14,267 nt of DNA. Source: Conidiobolus incongruus B7586. Taxonomy: Eukaryota > Entomophthoromycota > Entomophthoromycetes > Entomophthorales > Conidiobolaceae. The notes beneath the pieces are model-generated. The model searched no databases. It had not been told where the DNA came from and worked only from the letters and a program-made list of their open reading frames with translations. The stretch is taken from the NCBI GenBank assembly GCA_000697335.1, contig JNEM01016201.1, forward strand, positions 1 through 14,267, written 5' to 3'. Both the position numbers and the translations under genes were made by a program. Positions 1 to 9,958 of the stretch are shown here, one piece after another. Positions within the stretch are counted from its first letter, which is position 1. The number at the start of each line of letters is the position of its first letter.

Positions 1-302
1 TAAGAATAATTTAAAAAAAAATTAAAAAAAGAATAAATAATTAAATATATAAAATTAAGCATTTAATATATTATAATTTATAAAATTCTTAAAAGTTAAA
101 AAGATAAAATTTTAAATAAGGTCCTTTAAGGTTATTAAAATATTAAAAAAGCTTATATATAAAATCAACCATATTAAAAATATATTAATCTTAATAAAAG
201 CTTACCTTTAATTCCTAAAGCTTTTTTATAACTAGCTAAATAAATAACAACGAAATTAAGATATTAAAGATAATAATCTTTATTATTAAGTTAAAAAGAT
301 AT

Positions 303-325
303 TATATATATATATATATATATAT
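303..325. repeat. (TA)n microsatellite
   Basis: An uninterrupted TA run of 11.5 units. It is a simple repeat of the kind common in AT-rich intergenic DNA and has no visible link to a gene. Confidence 0.95.
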
Positions 326-2327
326 CAAAAAAAGTCATGTTTCTATTAATAGATGAGGTTTTAATTATTTATAATTAATATATTAGTTGTTTTTTTCATA
401 ATATAAATATATGTTATTTTTTGATAATAATAAAAAACTCTCTTTTAGATTGATATTATTTTTTGGCCTTATTATTTCAAAATTCAATTTAATATAAATT
501 TTTTTAATTAGAAAAAATCACTTTTAATAATAATTTAAATAGATTTTTTCATTATTTAAAAACCAATAGAATTATAAACAATAAATTTTTATAAATAGAT
601 AAAATAAAAATATATACAAATAATTAACTTATGATAAAAGATATCATCACTAAATATTTTTTCACCCTATAATATGGTTTCAAGAGTAATTGATTTATTA
701 TATTAGGAATATAAAATAAAACAAATAAAATTTTTTAATTGAAACTTAATATATTAGGATAGCAACTATATGGACAAAGTTGGAATTTTACTCTTTTTTG
801 ATATTTAACATTGAAATCTAAGAAATATTATTGGCTAAAGCTTTTAGATGCTGTATTTTAAGACCAAAAATCTGTGGTGGTGAAAATGATTATTATAAAA
901 TTTTCAAATTTTAATTATTAAATTTAAAAAATATTAAACTCCCTAATTAGCTTAAATGACTTTTTAAATTACTTTCTTGATTTTGATTCAATTTAAATAC
1001 TTTTAAATATAATTATATTTAAATTTGCATAGAATTAATCTTAATTGAACTATTTAATATGTTGATGAATTTAGAATATTAGAATAAAATTTATATTTCA
1101 ATTTTATTTAACATTGAAATCAAACTCTAAATTTCCTTAAGATACTTATACTTGAGTAACATAGGATTATTTCAGCCACCAATATAAATATTTACATAAA
1201 CTCATATTTTGTTTAGGCGTTATTTAAAGTATGTTGATCCAAATATAATCTTATATGATTGATTAAATATATCATGTGTTTCATTAACAATTGAATAGCT
1301 ACAACAATATAATTTTTACAACGAAAGTCATAAGACCTATTTAGATATCCTTCATTTGAAAAATGGCTACAATTAATATTTTTTCAATTAATAAGGAGCA
1401 AAATATAAAAAATATATATTAAAATTCACGGGTTATATAATAATAATGTAAAAATAATATTTTCACCTATATATTTTACCAAAGATGAATTTATTCGAAT
1501 ATCTTTCAATATATTCTTTATTGAGTTTTAAGTTAATGAATAAATTTGTAGTAATAATGAAAAATTCTTTACAAAGTAATTATCTTTTCCACTTGTATTT
1601 TCTGTTAAATAGTAGCAAATTGATCCCTACTTAGTTATTCCTGTTAGATCGGATTATTTCAATATATTTGATAGTAACTTTTCAAGAAGACGAATAATAA
1701 ATTTTACAGTAAAATATAAATTTTGTTGAGATTGTGAATATTATCAAATTAACTAAAAATTATAAATTTTACAGTTAAATCCAGTATCTTTATTTATTGA
1801 GCTAGAGTTTAGTTAGTATATTCTATAATAAAATATGGAATGCTTGATACTATCATATATTACACTGATGATTCAACTTTAGTGGATTAAGAGGCTCTTA
1901 ATTTGTAGTTTCACTAATATTTAATAAAATTTTAAAAATTAATGAGAGTATTTGAAATAATGGTATTAAAAATGTCAAATGATAAACTTGATATTAATAT
2001 ATTATTTCAACTAACAATTAACATACATTTTGACATTATATTCAATTTTTTTAGATATCTGAATGTTTTTCTTTCATTCTCAACAATTAATAAATTGATT
2101 TTGAATATACACTATTACAATTATCATTTCCGATTTCATATTAAATTAGTAAGAATAATCTGTTTTCGGAACAAAAATCCGACCAAAAGTACTATGGAAT
2201 TTCAACATCTGATTAAACCAATTTTTCATTAATAATTAATTATTTAATTTTTTTATTAAATGTACGAACAAGTAAATTTTTAATTTTTCGGGATTAAGCA
2301 TTAATTTGGCCGATTTAACAATTAACA

Positions 2328-2347
2328 ATTTTGCTTATAAGCAAAAT
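2328..2347. repeat. 20-bp perfect palindrome upstream of gene 1
   Basis: The half site ATTTTGCTTA is followed directly by its exact reverse complement. The centre, TGCTTATAAGCA, contains G/C positions and so stands out from the surrounding AT-rich DNA. It lies about 110 bp before the gene 1 start codon and about 30 bp before the TATA-like box. It could be a binding site for a dimeric regulator, but this is inference; no equal palindrome was seen before the other three genes. Confidence 0.6.
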
Positions 2348-2377
2348 AAAACATAATGAATGGATTTGAAATCAAAC

Positions 2378-2385
2378 TATAAATT
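2378..2385 (+). promoter_or_regulatory. TATA-like box of gene 1
   Basis: TATAAATT lies 80 bp upstream of the gene 1 ATG. The same octamer stands 67 bp upstream of gene 2, and TATA-like boxes occur at similar distances before genes 3 and 4. A second candidate, TATAAAAG at 2433-2440, is only 25 bp from the ATG. In DNA this AT-rich such strings arise by chance, so only the shared spacing gives weight. Confidence 0.35.
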
Positions 2386-2457
2386 AACATCGATGGACCA
2401 CAGAATCAAAATAAATTTTTTGATAAGGATAATATAAAAGTTGAAAATCAGTTCAAA

Positions 2458-3516
2458 ATGGGTGCTATAGTTTCTGTGAATAATATCAAGCGTGCATGGA
2501 TGAAGTTTGATGTGAAACCTAAAGATTTGACCGGACGTACAGTTTTGATTACTGGTGGTAATGAAGGTATATATCTCCATATAATTAAATATTCTAAAAT
2601 ATTAAAACTGATCTTAATTCAAAATAATAGGCATTGGTTACTACACTGCAATTCATCTAGCAAAAATGAATCCAAGGATTATAATTGCAAGTCGTAATAG
2701 AGATAAATCAGTCAAAGCTGTTGCAGAGATCAAGAGAATAACTGGTAATCAAAATATCGAGTATAGACTCTTGGATTTAGGTGATATAAAGGGAGTTAAA
2801 GATTTCGTCGAAGATTTTAAGCGCGATTTCAATACTCTTGATTTGTTGATTAATAATGCAGGTGCAACTTTTTTGAATTATGGTGAAACAAATGATGGAT
2901 TGGAAAGAACTATTCATATCAATCACTTGGGACCTTTTATCCTCACTTTGGGATTATTGCCCATAATTTATAAAGGTCAAAACCCAAGGATAGTTAATGT
3001 ATCAAGTAAAGGTAAGCTAGTTTATTCTAATTAACCATTTTAATAATATTAATATAATTTTTAGCGCATACTTTCCAAAATATCGAATTGCCACAAGATC
3101 TTCATCCTAATCCCAAAACCTATAAACCCTTGAAAGAGTATGCAAAGTCCAAACTAATGAACGTGTTATTCACCAAGGAGTTAGCAAAGCGTCTAGCGGA
3201 AAAGAATATCATTGTTGCTGCGGTTCATCCAGGATTTGTCAAGTCCAATCTTGGAATAGATAGTATTACCAATCCAATTATCAAATATGCTTTCAAATAC
3301 TTCATGTTTATTATCCACAAAATATTCGCTAGGAATGGTGATCAAGGTGCAATGACCACTGTATATGCAGCTGTCGACGACTGCATAGTTAATGGTGAGT
3401 ATTACGACGCTTGTCAAGTCGGTGAAGTTCAGCCTCAAGGCAAGGATATGAAACTGGCCAAGGAGCTCTGGGAGCTCAGTGCAGATTTGGTTGGTATCGA
3501 TCGTAACATTGTCTAA
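2458..3516 (+). CDS. short-chain dehydrogenase/reductase, retinol-dehydrogenase-like (gene 1)
   Basis: Coding exons are 2458-2566, 2631-3011 and 3065-3516 (942 nt, 313 aa). Introns of 64 and 53 nt (GTATAT..TAG, GTAAGC..TAG) are both phase 1, and their removal restores the TGGNEGIG and VNVSSKAH motifs. The protein is a classical single-domain Rossmann SDR: cofactor motif TGGNEGIG at 32-39, ASRN with Arg58 (favours NADP(H)), Asp85 in LLDLG, NNAG at 111-114, Asn134, Ser162, Tyr189 and Lys193 (YAKSK), HPGF at 218-221. A hydrophobic stretch at about 234-250 and the GEYYDAC tail resemble the RDH11/12/13 (SDR7C) group, which reduces retinal and other lipophilic carbonyls. The true substrate cannot be read from sequence. 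No clear N-terminal membrane helix or signal peptide. The ATG sits in an A(-3) context and matches the start of gene 2. It is the first member of the paralogue array and closest to gene 2. Confidence 0.93.
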
Positions 3517-3568
3517 TCCATTAAGTCATAACCTTATATCATATTCAAAGAATGAGGTTTATATGCAA

Positions 3569-3582
3569 GCATTATGATCAAT
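3569..3582 (+). promoter_or_regulatory. 3' flank motif shared with gene 2
   Basis: GCATTATGATCAAT starts 53 bp after the gene 1 stop. GCATTATGAACAAT, matching at 13 of 14 positions, starts 36 bp after the gene 2 stop. Both are preceded by a TATTCAA string. This may be a retained 3' UTR or processing element, or just a trace of the duplication. Confidence 0.3.
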
Positions 3583-4996
3583 ATTTCATTACTATTCCAA
3601 TATTACTTTTGAATTACTGAATATATTCGATATCAATTAAAAATGTTTTTAGAAAATATATAATTTTTTTTTGATTTTATGCTATTAATTTTAAAAGTCA
3701 AGAAAATTAATATATTAATAGTATTCAATGAATTTATATTCATAGATTTAGCAATATATATATATATTATTTCAATAATAATCAGGACATATTTTGTTAT
3801 TTTTATCATTTGACAAATTAAAAAATGTTACAAATATTTGAGATGACGTAATTCAATCATGTTATAAAATGTTCAGAACAGTTTTTGTTACATGAATAGG
3901 GTAATTCAAAAATTAATCAATCAAGTAAAAAAATGATTCGTGGATTAAATAAAGTATATTTGATAAAATTGTTCATTGATATGAAGTAATATATTATGTT
4001 TACATCAATCTAGCACTGATTTTAAAACCATTGACATATTCTATATACTCTTTTATTTATAATTTTGTATCATATTTTTTTCAAATAAAGAAAAGTTCAT
4101 TTTGAATTTTAAATCTTATACAAAATAGTTTAAAAAATAATTTCACTAATTGTAAATCTATATTTTAATAAAACAAAGCTAAAACAAAAATAGTATGGTT
4201 TTAATAATTAACAAATTGCTTTTTTTAATAACTGAATTCCATATTAATGCTAATTGCTTAATCCTATTATTTTGATCTTTATAATTTTTAATAATTATAA
4301 TTTTGAATTTAAAATTAAAATGTTATTAAATCTTTTCCACCAAATCAGATTCTTCAACTTATTAAATTAATCATCGTCACAAAGATTCATATTAGGTGAA
4401 TATAATGGATGTGGTAATAAAGACTAGTTTTTTTCAATAACAAGTCTAATAATTTTTGTAATATGTATATAACTATTATTATATAAAAAATGGTTTTTAA
4501 CTGAATTTTTCTTTAATAGTTTTTATTATTAAGATTTAACACTCTAAAATATACTTTACAATGATAATTTATTTTTGCTAGTATTGACTAATTAATAGCT
4601 ATATTATTAAAATTAATGGATAATTATAATATTTATTCGATACTAATTAATATATGTTTTAAAATTTAAAATAATAGTTTTATTTTTCGACCAAAGAGTA
4701 TTTTTAATTTCTTGGTTATAAACTATATATTAGAATTTTTAATTTATTTATTTTTAATTATAAATCTTAATGTAATGGGATAAACATTAAAACATAATAT
4801 ATATTTATTAGCTATACTCTTTCTCTCATTTATTTGATTTATAATTAATATATTGAATACCTTATATTTTTAATTTTATATTTAATTTCAAAATAATTTT
4901 TAATGAATTATCATAAAATGATTAAGATTGAAGGATTATAATAATTTTTTCTAAGATATATAAGTGATATATATAATATTTATAAGTTATATATAT

Positions 4997-5020
4997 ATTT
5001 TATCAATGAATTGATAAAAT
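4997..5020. repeat. 24-bp palindrome with 2-nt spacer
   Basis: Arms ATTTTATCAAT and ATTGATAAAAT are exact reverse complements separated by GA. It lies in the middle of the gene-free gap with no linked gene, so the function is unknown and chance in AT-rich DNA is possible. Confidence 0.6.
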
Positions 5021-5930
5021 TATATTTTAAATAAAGTTATTTTTTTTATAATAAATATATTATCTTTATTTTAGTTAACGTTTTTATTATAAAGTGTTTT
5101 GAGAGTTTTTTGTTATAAGTTATAGTTTAAAGATTTTATAAAAAAATTAAAATAAAAAATTTTCAATAGTTATATTTTTGTTCAAATTTTTTTAATTAAT
5201 TAAAGTAATATTTTAAATTTTATAATTTTTAGTCTTTTTCTGTTGAAATTCTTTTATAAATATAAAGAGTATATATATAATATATAGAATAAATTATTAA
5301 ATCATTAATATTTAAATTTATATAATATTTCAAAATAAATAATTATAATTTATAATATTTTATATTATTTGAATAAAAGAAAGTATTTTTTAATTATTGG
5401 ATATTAGACTTAAATAGTAAATTTATAATTAAAGCTATTTTTTGTATTTTTATTTTAATTTAACTAATTCAATATATAATATAAATCATGTTTATAAATA
5501 TTTTCAAAATACCTATAATTAAGATATAGTTAATTTTTATATTATTAATTAAGTAATATAGCCTCATATAAAAAACCTTTTTTTTATTTAGCTTATTAAT
5601 AATCTTCTTTAATTTAGTTTCATCTATACCTAGACTTTGCTTATTTAGTTAATAAAATATTAGTTTTTTTAATTTTAACTTTTTTCCTTAGTTTTTTGTT
5701 TAGTCCAATTATAATGAAGAATAATTTATTAGTTTCATAAAATATATATTATAATCAAATGATATATATATTATATAAATTAACAATAAAAATATATTTT
5801 CAAGTTATCATTGAAATACTCTAATCAAATATATTTATTTAATAAATTAAATCGTTAGTAAAGATTTCAATAATTGATATATATAGGTTTAATCATTAAA
5901 ATTCTAAGATTTTATAATTAAATCAATATA

Positions 5931-5963
5931 TTATTTATTATTTATTATTTATTATTTATTATT
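5931..5963. repeat. (TTATTTA)n tandem repeat
   Basis: Four full copies and a partial fifth copy of the 7-mer TTATTTA lie head to tail without interruption. This is a simple-sequence repeat that should be length-polymorphic. Confidence 0.93.
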
Positions 5964-7319
5964 GTATATAATATTTAAACCTTTAATGAAATTCAATATA
6001 ATTTTGATTTTATAGTTTGAATATAAATATCACTTATAATTAACTCCTATAAATAAGATAATTGACTTTGAAAATCAAATAATTTCTATTTAATTTAATA
6101 TTTTATTTTAAACATTAAATGTTAAATAAAAAATTTTCAAATTTGAAGTTGAATTAATTTTTTTTTATCTAAAAAAGGTAAAACTAAGTCAATTTATAAC
6201 AGAAGACTAATATTGAATAATATTAATTATTAAATAATCTTTACTATGATTTATTATTATATTATTTTCATTTAAATAATCAATACATTAATTTATAAAA
6301 AGAATGATTGCAAAAAAAATTATATCTATATTTGATATTTATCATTAATCTCAAAAGAAACTAGCTATATTTTTTGACCATATAATAGATAATATTGTAT
6401 GCAATGCAATGCCAATCATGATATCAAATTTTTGATACTAAAAATTTTATTATATTCCTAATTCTGAAACGAATAAATAAATAGCTTTTTGTTCAATTTG
6501 AAAAATATAATCCAAAAATATATCCGATTGATCAATAAATAAACAAGAATCACAATGTTTGATTATATACACACTCATTTAAACACCTATTTTATTTGAA
6601 TATTCTAATTATCTTGGAGCTTTATGAAATTTTGTTTTGAAATGAATATCTTACTGAATATAATTTATATGAAATTTTTTAAATTGCCAAAAAAATAATA
6701 AATATTCGTTAAAAAATTAATAAATAGCAATTAATGTATAATATATAACTTACATATTCCAATAATATATTAAATATATTCATAATTTAGAATTCTAATT
6801 GAAATATAAGGCACTAAGACTCCAAATTAGTATTTTTAAATTATAACGTGATATATCATTTGGATTAATTGAATATTTTTAGTTATAACCAATTATTGTT
6901 CAAACTAGGGAGTATTAATGTAATATTTTTAATATTAGTTATTATATAAATTATTTATGCGAACGTGATATTTAAATGAGGAATGAAAATATTTGATGAA
7001 ACTGTGATGAATATAACAATATCTATTGAATACTTAATTTTATTTTCAATACATTGGATCACATCCCAGAAATAATATTCTATTACTAAATATTGTCTTG
7101 GAATTTAACTAAAACTTTTGCAATTGAATATTATAAAAGATAATAAATTTGTTGAACCAATAATCTATTTCGAGTATAATCAAATATTATTCTAATATGA
7201 TTTACTATTTTGGTAATTGTTTATCAATTTTATCATTAATACTTGAACATTGTGCCATTTTTTACATAATTAATAATTCTCAAGATGATCCAATTGGTTC
7301 TGATTGATTAAATTCGAAG

Positions 7320-7327
7320 TATAAATT
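7320..7327 (+). promoter_or_regulatory. TATA-like box of gene 2
   Basis: TATAAATT lies 67 bp before the gene 2 ATG and is identical to the octamer before gene 1. The leader then carries TTGAAAACAATCA (7370-7382), close to the TTGAAAATCA found just before the ATG of genes 1 and 4. Confidence 0.35.
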
Positions 7328-7386
7328 GGTACTTAGTGTCAGGATTAAACAGTCAATTATTGAAAAAAATTGAAAACAATCACGTC

Positions 7387-8451
7387 ATGGTAGCTTTCAT
7401 ATCCCTAAGCAATATTAAGCGAGCTTGGACCACTTTAAAGGTGGATAAAAAGGATTTGACTGGAAAGACTATATTGATTACAGGTGGAAATGATGGTAAC
7501 ATATAAATATTTAAACTAATTGTGATTTTAATTGTTACATTTATTGATTTTGGCATAATCTAGGTATTGGTTTCCATACGGCTTTGCACTTGGCGGGGAT
7601 GAACGCAAAAATAATTATAGCGAGCCGCAATAGAGATAGATCAGTGCAAGCAGTTAAGGAAATCAAGCAGAAGACAGGAAATCAGAAGGTCGAGTTCAGA
7701 TTGTTAGATTTAGGCAGTATTAAAGGTGTGAAAGATTTTGTTGATGATTTCAAGCGCGACTACCAATCTTTGGACATTTTGATCAATAATGCAGGCGGTA
7801 CATTCTTTAGCTATGCCGAAACAGAAGATGGGTTTGAAAGGACTTTCCATATTAATCATTTAGGGCCTTTTATTCTGACTCTGGGATTGTTGCCTTTGAT
7901 TTATAAGGGTAAGAATCCTAGAATTATTAATTTATCTAGTAGAGGTAATTATTGACTTAATATATTGGAGCGACTCAATTAATCTTGATGTGTTTTTAGC
8001 TCACACTATGCAGACGCTCAAATTACCCGATGATCTTCACGCCAACCCCGAAACTTATAGAGCTTGGGCAGTTTATGGCAAATCGAAATTGATGAACGTT
8101 CTGTTCACGAAAGAGCTAGCCAAAAGATTGAAAGATAAAAATATCATCGTCGCTGCAGTACATCCTGGATTCGTAAGAACCAATATTGGATTAGTAACCA
8201 TTGTGAATCCAATAATCAGAAAGTTGTTTCAATTCATTTTGTTTTTCGCACAATTCATCTTCGCTAGAAACCCTGACCAGGGAGCGATGACCACGGTGTT
8301 TGCAGCAATTGATGATTCTGTCAAAACTGGGGAATACTACGATAGTTGCGAAGTTGGTATAGTTCAACCTCAGGGTAAAGATATGGAATTAGCAAAATCA
8401 CTTTGGGTTTATAGTGCTAATTTGGCAGGTATCGATGGAAATGTTGTTTAA
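7387..8451 (+). CDS. short-chain dehydrogenase/reductase, retinol-dehydrogenase-like (gene 2)
   Basis: Coding exons are 7387-7495, 7564-7944 and 8000-8451 (942 nt, 313 aa), exon for exon the same lengths as gene 1. Introns are 68 nt (GTAACA..TAG, with an ACTAAT branch-like site) and 55 nt (GTAATT..TAG), both phase 1. The SDR hallmarks are all present: TGGNDGIG 32-39, ASRN with Arg58, LLDLG Asp85, NNAG 111-114, Asn134, Ser162, Tyr189-x3-Lys193 (YGKSK) and HPGF 218-221. A hydrophobic, Phe-rich helix at about 236-251 precedes FARNPDQGAMTT and may touch membrane or form the substrate lid. In the exon 2 segment about three quarters of residues match gene 1. The start gives MVAFISLSNIKRAW, which aligns with the start of gene 1; the upstream G(-3) context is acceptable. 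Likely an NADP(H)-linked oxidoreductase of the SDR7C type; the substrate is unknown. Confidence 0.93.
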
Positions 8452-8486
8452 ACTTTTTAATCATTATACATATTGTATTCAATAAT

Positions 8487-8500
8487 GCATTATGAACAAT
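8487..8500 (+). promoter_or_regulatory. 3' flank motif shared with gene 1
   Basis: GCATTATGAACAAT starts 36 bp after the stop of gene 2 and matches the gene 1 copy at 3569-3582 at 13 of 14 positions. No counterpart was seen after genes 3 and 4. Confidence 0.3.
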
Positions 8501-8832
8501 CACACTCAATTCCAATTATAAACAATTTTAAATATAAAAATATCAAATTCATGATTTAATTTACTTCAAATTAGATCATTAAAAATTTACCATTTATTTT
8601 AATCATGACCAAGTTGTGATTTCGATATAAAATTACATAGATTTTTTATTATAATAGATAAATGATTAATCTATTAATCAATCTTAAAAATTTTTTATAA
8701 GTTAGACTTGCTGATATTTTTTCTTTACAGCTTGTTTTTAATATCATATCATACCAAATGATTGCAAAATATTCTTATCGAGGTATTTTTCTATTATTAA
8801 TTTCAAACCATAATTTCAATCAAATCTAATTT

Positions 8833-8844
8833 TATATATAAAAA
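8833..8844 (+). promoter_or_regulatory. TATA-like tract of gene 3
   Basis: The run TATATATAAAAA sits 66 bp before the gene 3 ATG, matching the spacing before the other three genes. It is part of a 14-bp palindrome, TTTTATATATAAAA (8830-8843). Confidence 0.35.
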
Positions 8845-8898
8845 CAACATGATAAATTTAAAAATTAATATCTAAGTTCTTAATCTACTTTGCAATTA

Positions 8899-9958
8899 AT
8901 GGGAGGAGCATTATCAATCCAAACATTTCAAAGAACCTATATACCTTTGACAATCAATCCAAGAGATTTAACTGGTAAAACTATTCTAATTACTGGTGGT
9001 AATGATGGTAAATATTAATTTCTACTAAAATTCTTAATCTAATCTTGATAAATACAATTTTTGATCACCAAGGTATTGGTTTTCATACGGCACTTCATTT
9101 AGCCAAAATGAATGCAAATATTATTATAGCAAGTCGAAACTATGACAAATCCGCCCAAGCAGTTACAAAAATTCAAAAACTATCAGGGAATCCAAATATA
9201 GAGTTCAGATTGCTTGATTTAAGTAGTATAGAATGTGTCAAACACTTTTGCGAAGACTTTCAACGCGATTATTCGAAATTGGATATCTTAATTAATAATG
9301 CTGGCGCAACATTTTGCAAGTATAAATTGACAGAAGATGGTTTGGAAAGGACTTTTCAAATTAATTATTTGGGTCATTTTATCCTCACTTTGGGTTTGTT
9401 ACCATTAATTTTTCAAGGTAGGGATCAGAGGATTGTGAACGTTACTAGTAAAGGTATGCTTTATTATTTTAAACATTTAATGGTATTCTAATTTTTATAC
9501 AATTAGCTCACTCACGTTACAATATTCAATTACCCCAAGATCTTCACTGTAGTCCAGATAATTATTGGTATATGGAACCCTATTCCAAATCTAAATTGAT
9601 GATTCTATTATTTACTAAGGAACTATCTTGACGTCTAGCCCAAAGAAATATCACCGTAGTTGCAACCTATCCTGGGTTCACCAAATCCAATCTTGGAATG
9701 AATAATTTTACTACCCTAATTGATAAATTTATTGCTAATGTTATTGCTTGGTTTCTATTTAAGTTATTTGCCAGGACTTCGGAACAAGGTGCGTTAACAA
9801 CAACGTTCGCAGCAACTGACCAATATGTTTTCACCGGAGAATATTATGATTCTTGTAAAACTGCAAAGATTTATGGGCAGGGGGAAAGTAAAGAGTTGGC
9901 TAAATCGCTATGGAATTATAGTGCAGAATTGGCAGGAATTGATTCTAATACAGTATAA
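8899..9958 (+). pseudogene. SDR paralogue with one in-frame stop (gene 3)
   Basis: Exons 8899-9007, 9073-9453 and 9507-9958 have exactly the lengths of genes 1 and 2 (109, 381, 452 nt), with phase 1 introns of 65 nt (GTAAAT..AAG) and 53 nt (GTATGC..TAG). The frame is open except for TGA at 9629-9631, codon 205, where genes 1, 2 and 4 have Lys in ELAKRL. Upstream residues keep TGGNDGIG 32-39, ASRN, NNAG 111-114, Asn134, Ser162, Tyr189 and Lys193. The frame then stays open for 108 codons to TAA at the family end. A product ending at residue 204 would lack the PG loop (218-220) and the substrate-binding C-terminal third. A C-to-T change in CGA (Arg) would produce this TGA. His218 of HPGF is Tyr here and Ser161 is Thr, which suggests some relaxation. 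Alternatives are a polymorphic null allele, an assembly error or stop read-through. The stop is in the last exon, so splicing-linked mRNA decay might not remove the transcript. Confidence 0.8.

Larger units (their letters stand above)
1..2457. other. AT-rich non-coding region upstream of gene 1
   Basis: The stretch is very AT-rich and dense in stops in all frames, with homopolymer A/T runs. I see no protein family here. It holds a (TA)n run at 303-325, a 17-bp direct repeat (802-818 and 1105-1121), a 21-bp near-repeat (1113-1133 and 2365-2385), a 20-bp palindrome at 2328-2347 and a TATA-like box at 2378-2385. The one longer open frame, 1942-2232 (96 codons), is rich in I, N, F, L and H as expected from chance in AT-rich DNA, and I do not call it a gene. 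The last 100-150 bp should contain the promoter and leader of gene 1. Confidence 0.75.
3517..7386. other. 3.9 kb AT-rich gene-free gap
   Basis: I see no coding family or RNA gene. All frames are broken by frequent stops, and homopolymer and TA-rich runs dominate. The first 70 bp or so should hold the 3' UTR of gene 1, including a 14-mer (3569-3582) that recurs after gene 2. The region contains a 24-bp palindrome (4997-5020), a 7-bp tandem repeat (5931-5963) and a short GCAAT tandem near 6401-6415. The last 150 bp contain the likely promoter of gene 2. The gap is much longer than the 447 and 725 bp spacers elsewhere in the array, so a decayed paralogue or transposon may once have been here, but I could recognise no relic. 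Confidence 0.7.
8452..8898. other. intergenic spacer between genes 2 and 3
   Basis: This 447-bp spacer is AT-rich with no open frame of note. It should contain the 3' end of gene 2 (with the 14-mer at 8487-8500 that is nearly identical to one after gene 1) and the promoter of gene 3 (TATA-like tract at 8830-8844). Genes 2 and 3 each appear to have their own promoter. Confidence 0.7.

Noticed and set aside
1942-2232. 96-codon open frame on the + strand
   Set aside because: The composition is I/N/F/L/H-rich as in chance AT-rich frames, there is no recognised motif, its DNA is as AT-rich as its surroundings, and no splice-linked partner exon was seen.
2377-2580. 67-codon open frame on the - strand over exon 1 of gene 1
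   Set aside because: It is antisense to a supported exon, runs across its intron boundary and has no family resemblance; a shadow frame.
3193-3438. 81-codon open frame antisense to exon 3 of gene 1
   Set aside because: The sense strand carries the conserved SDR C-terminal half; the antisense frame has no motif of its own.
9629-9631. TGA as a reassigned sense codon in this organism
   Set aside because: Tryptophans in all four genes are TGG, no other in-frame TGA was seen in the coding exons, and the aligned residue is Lys, which is not a known UGA reassignment.
9600-9660. An extra small intron that would remove the TGA of gene 3
   Set aside because: Exon 3 already has exactly the 452 nt of the paralogues and aligns through the site without a gap, so removing sequence would delete conserved residues.
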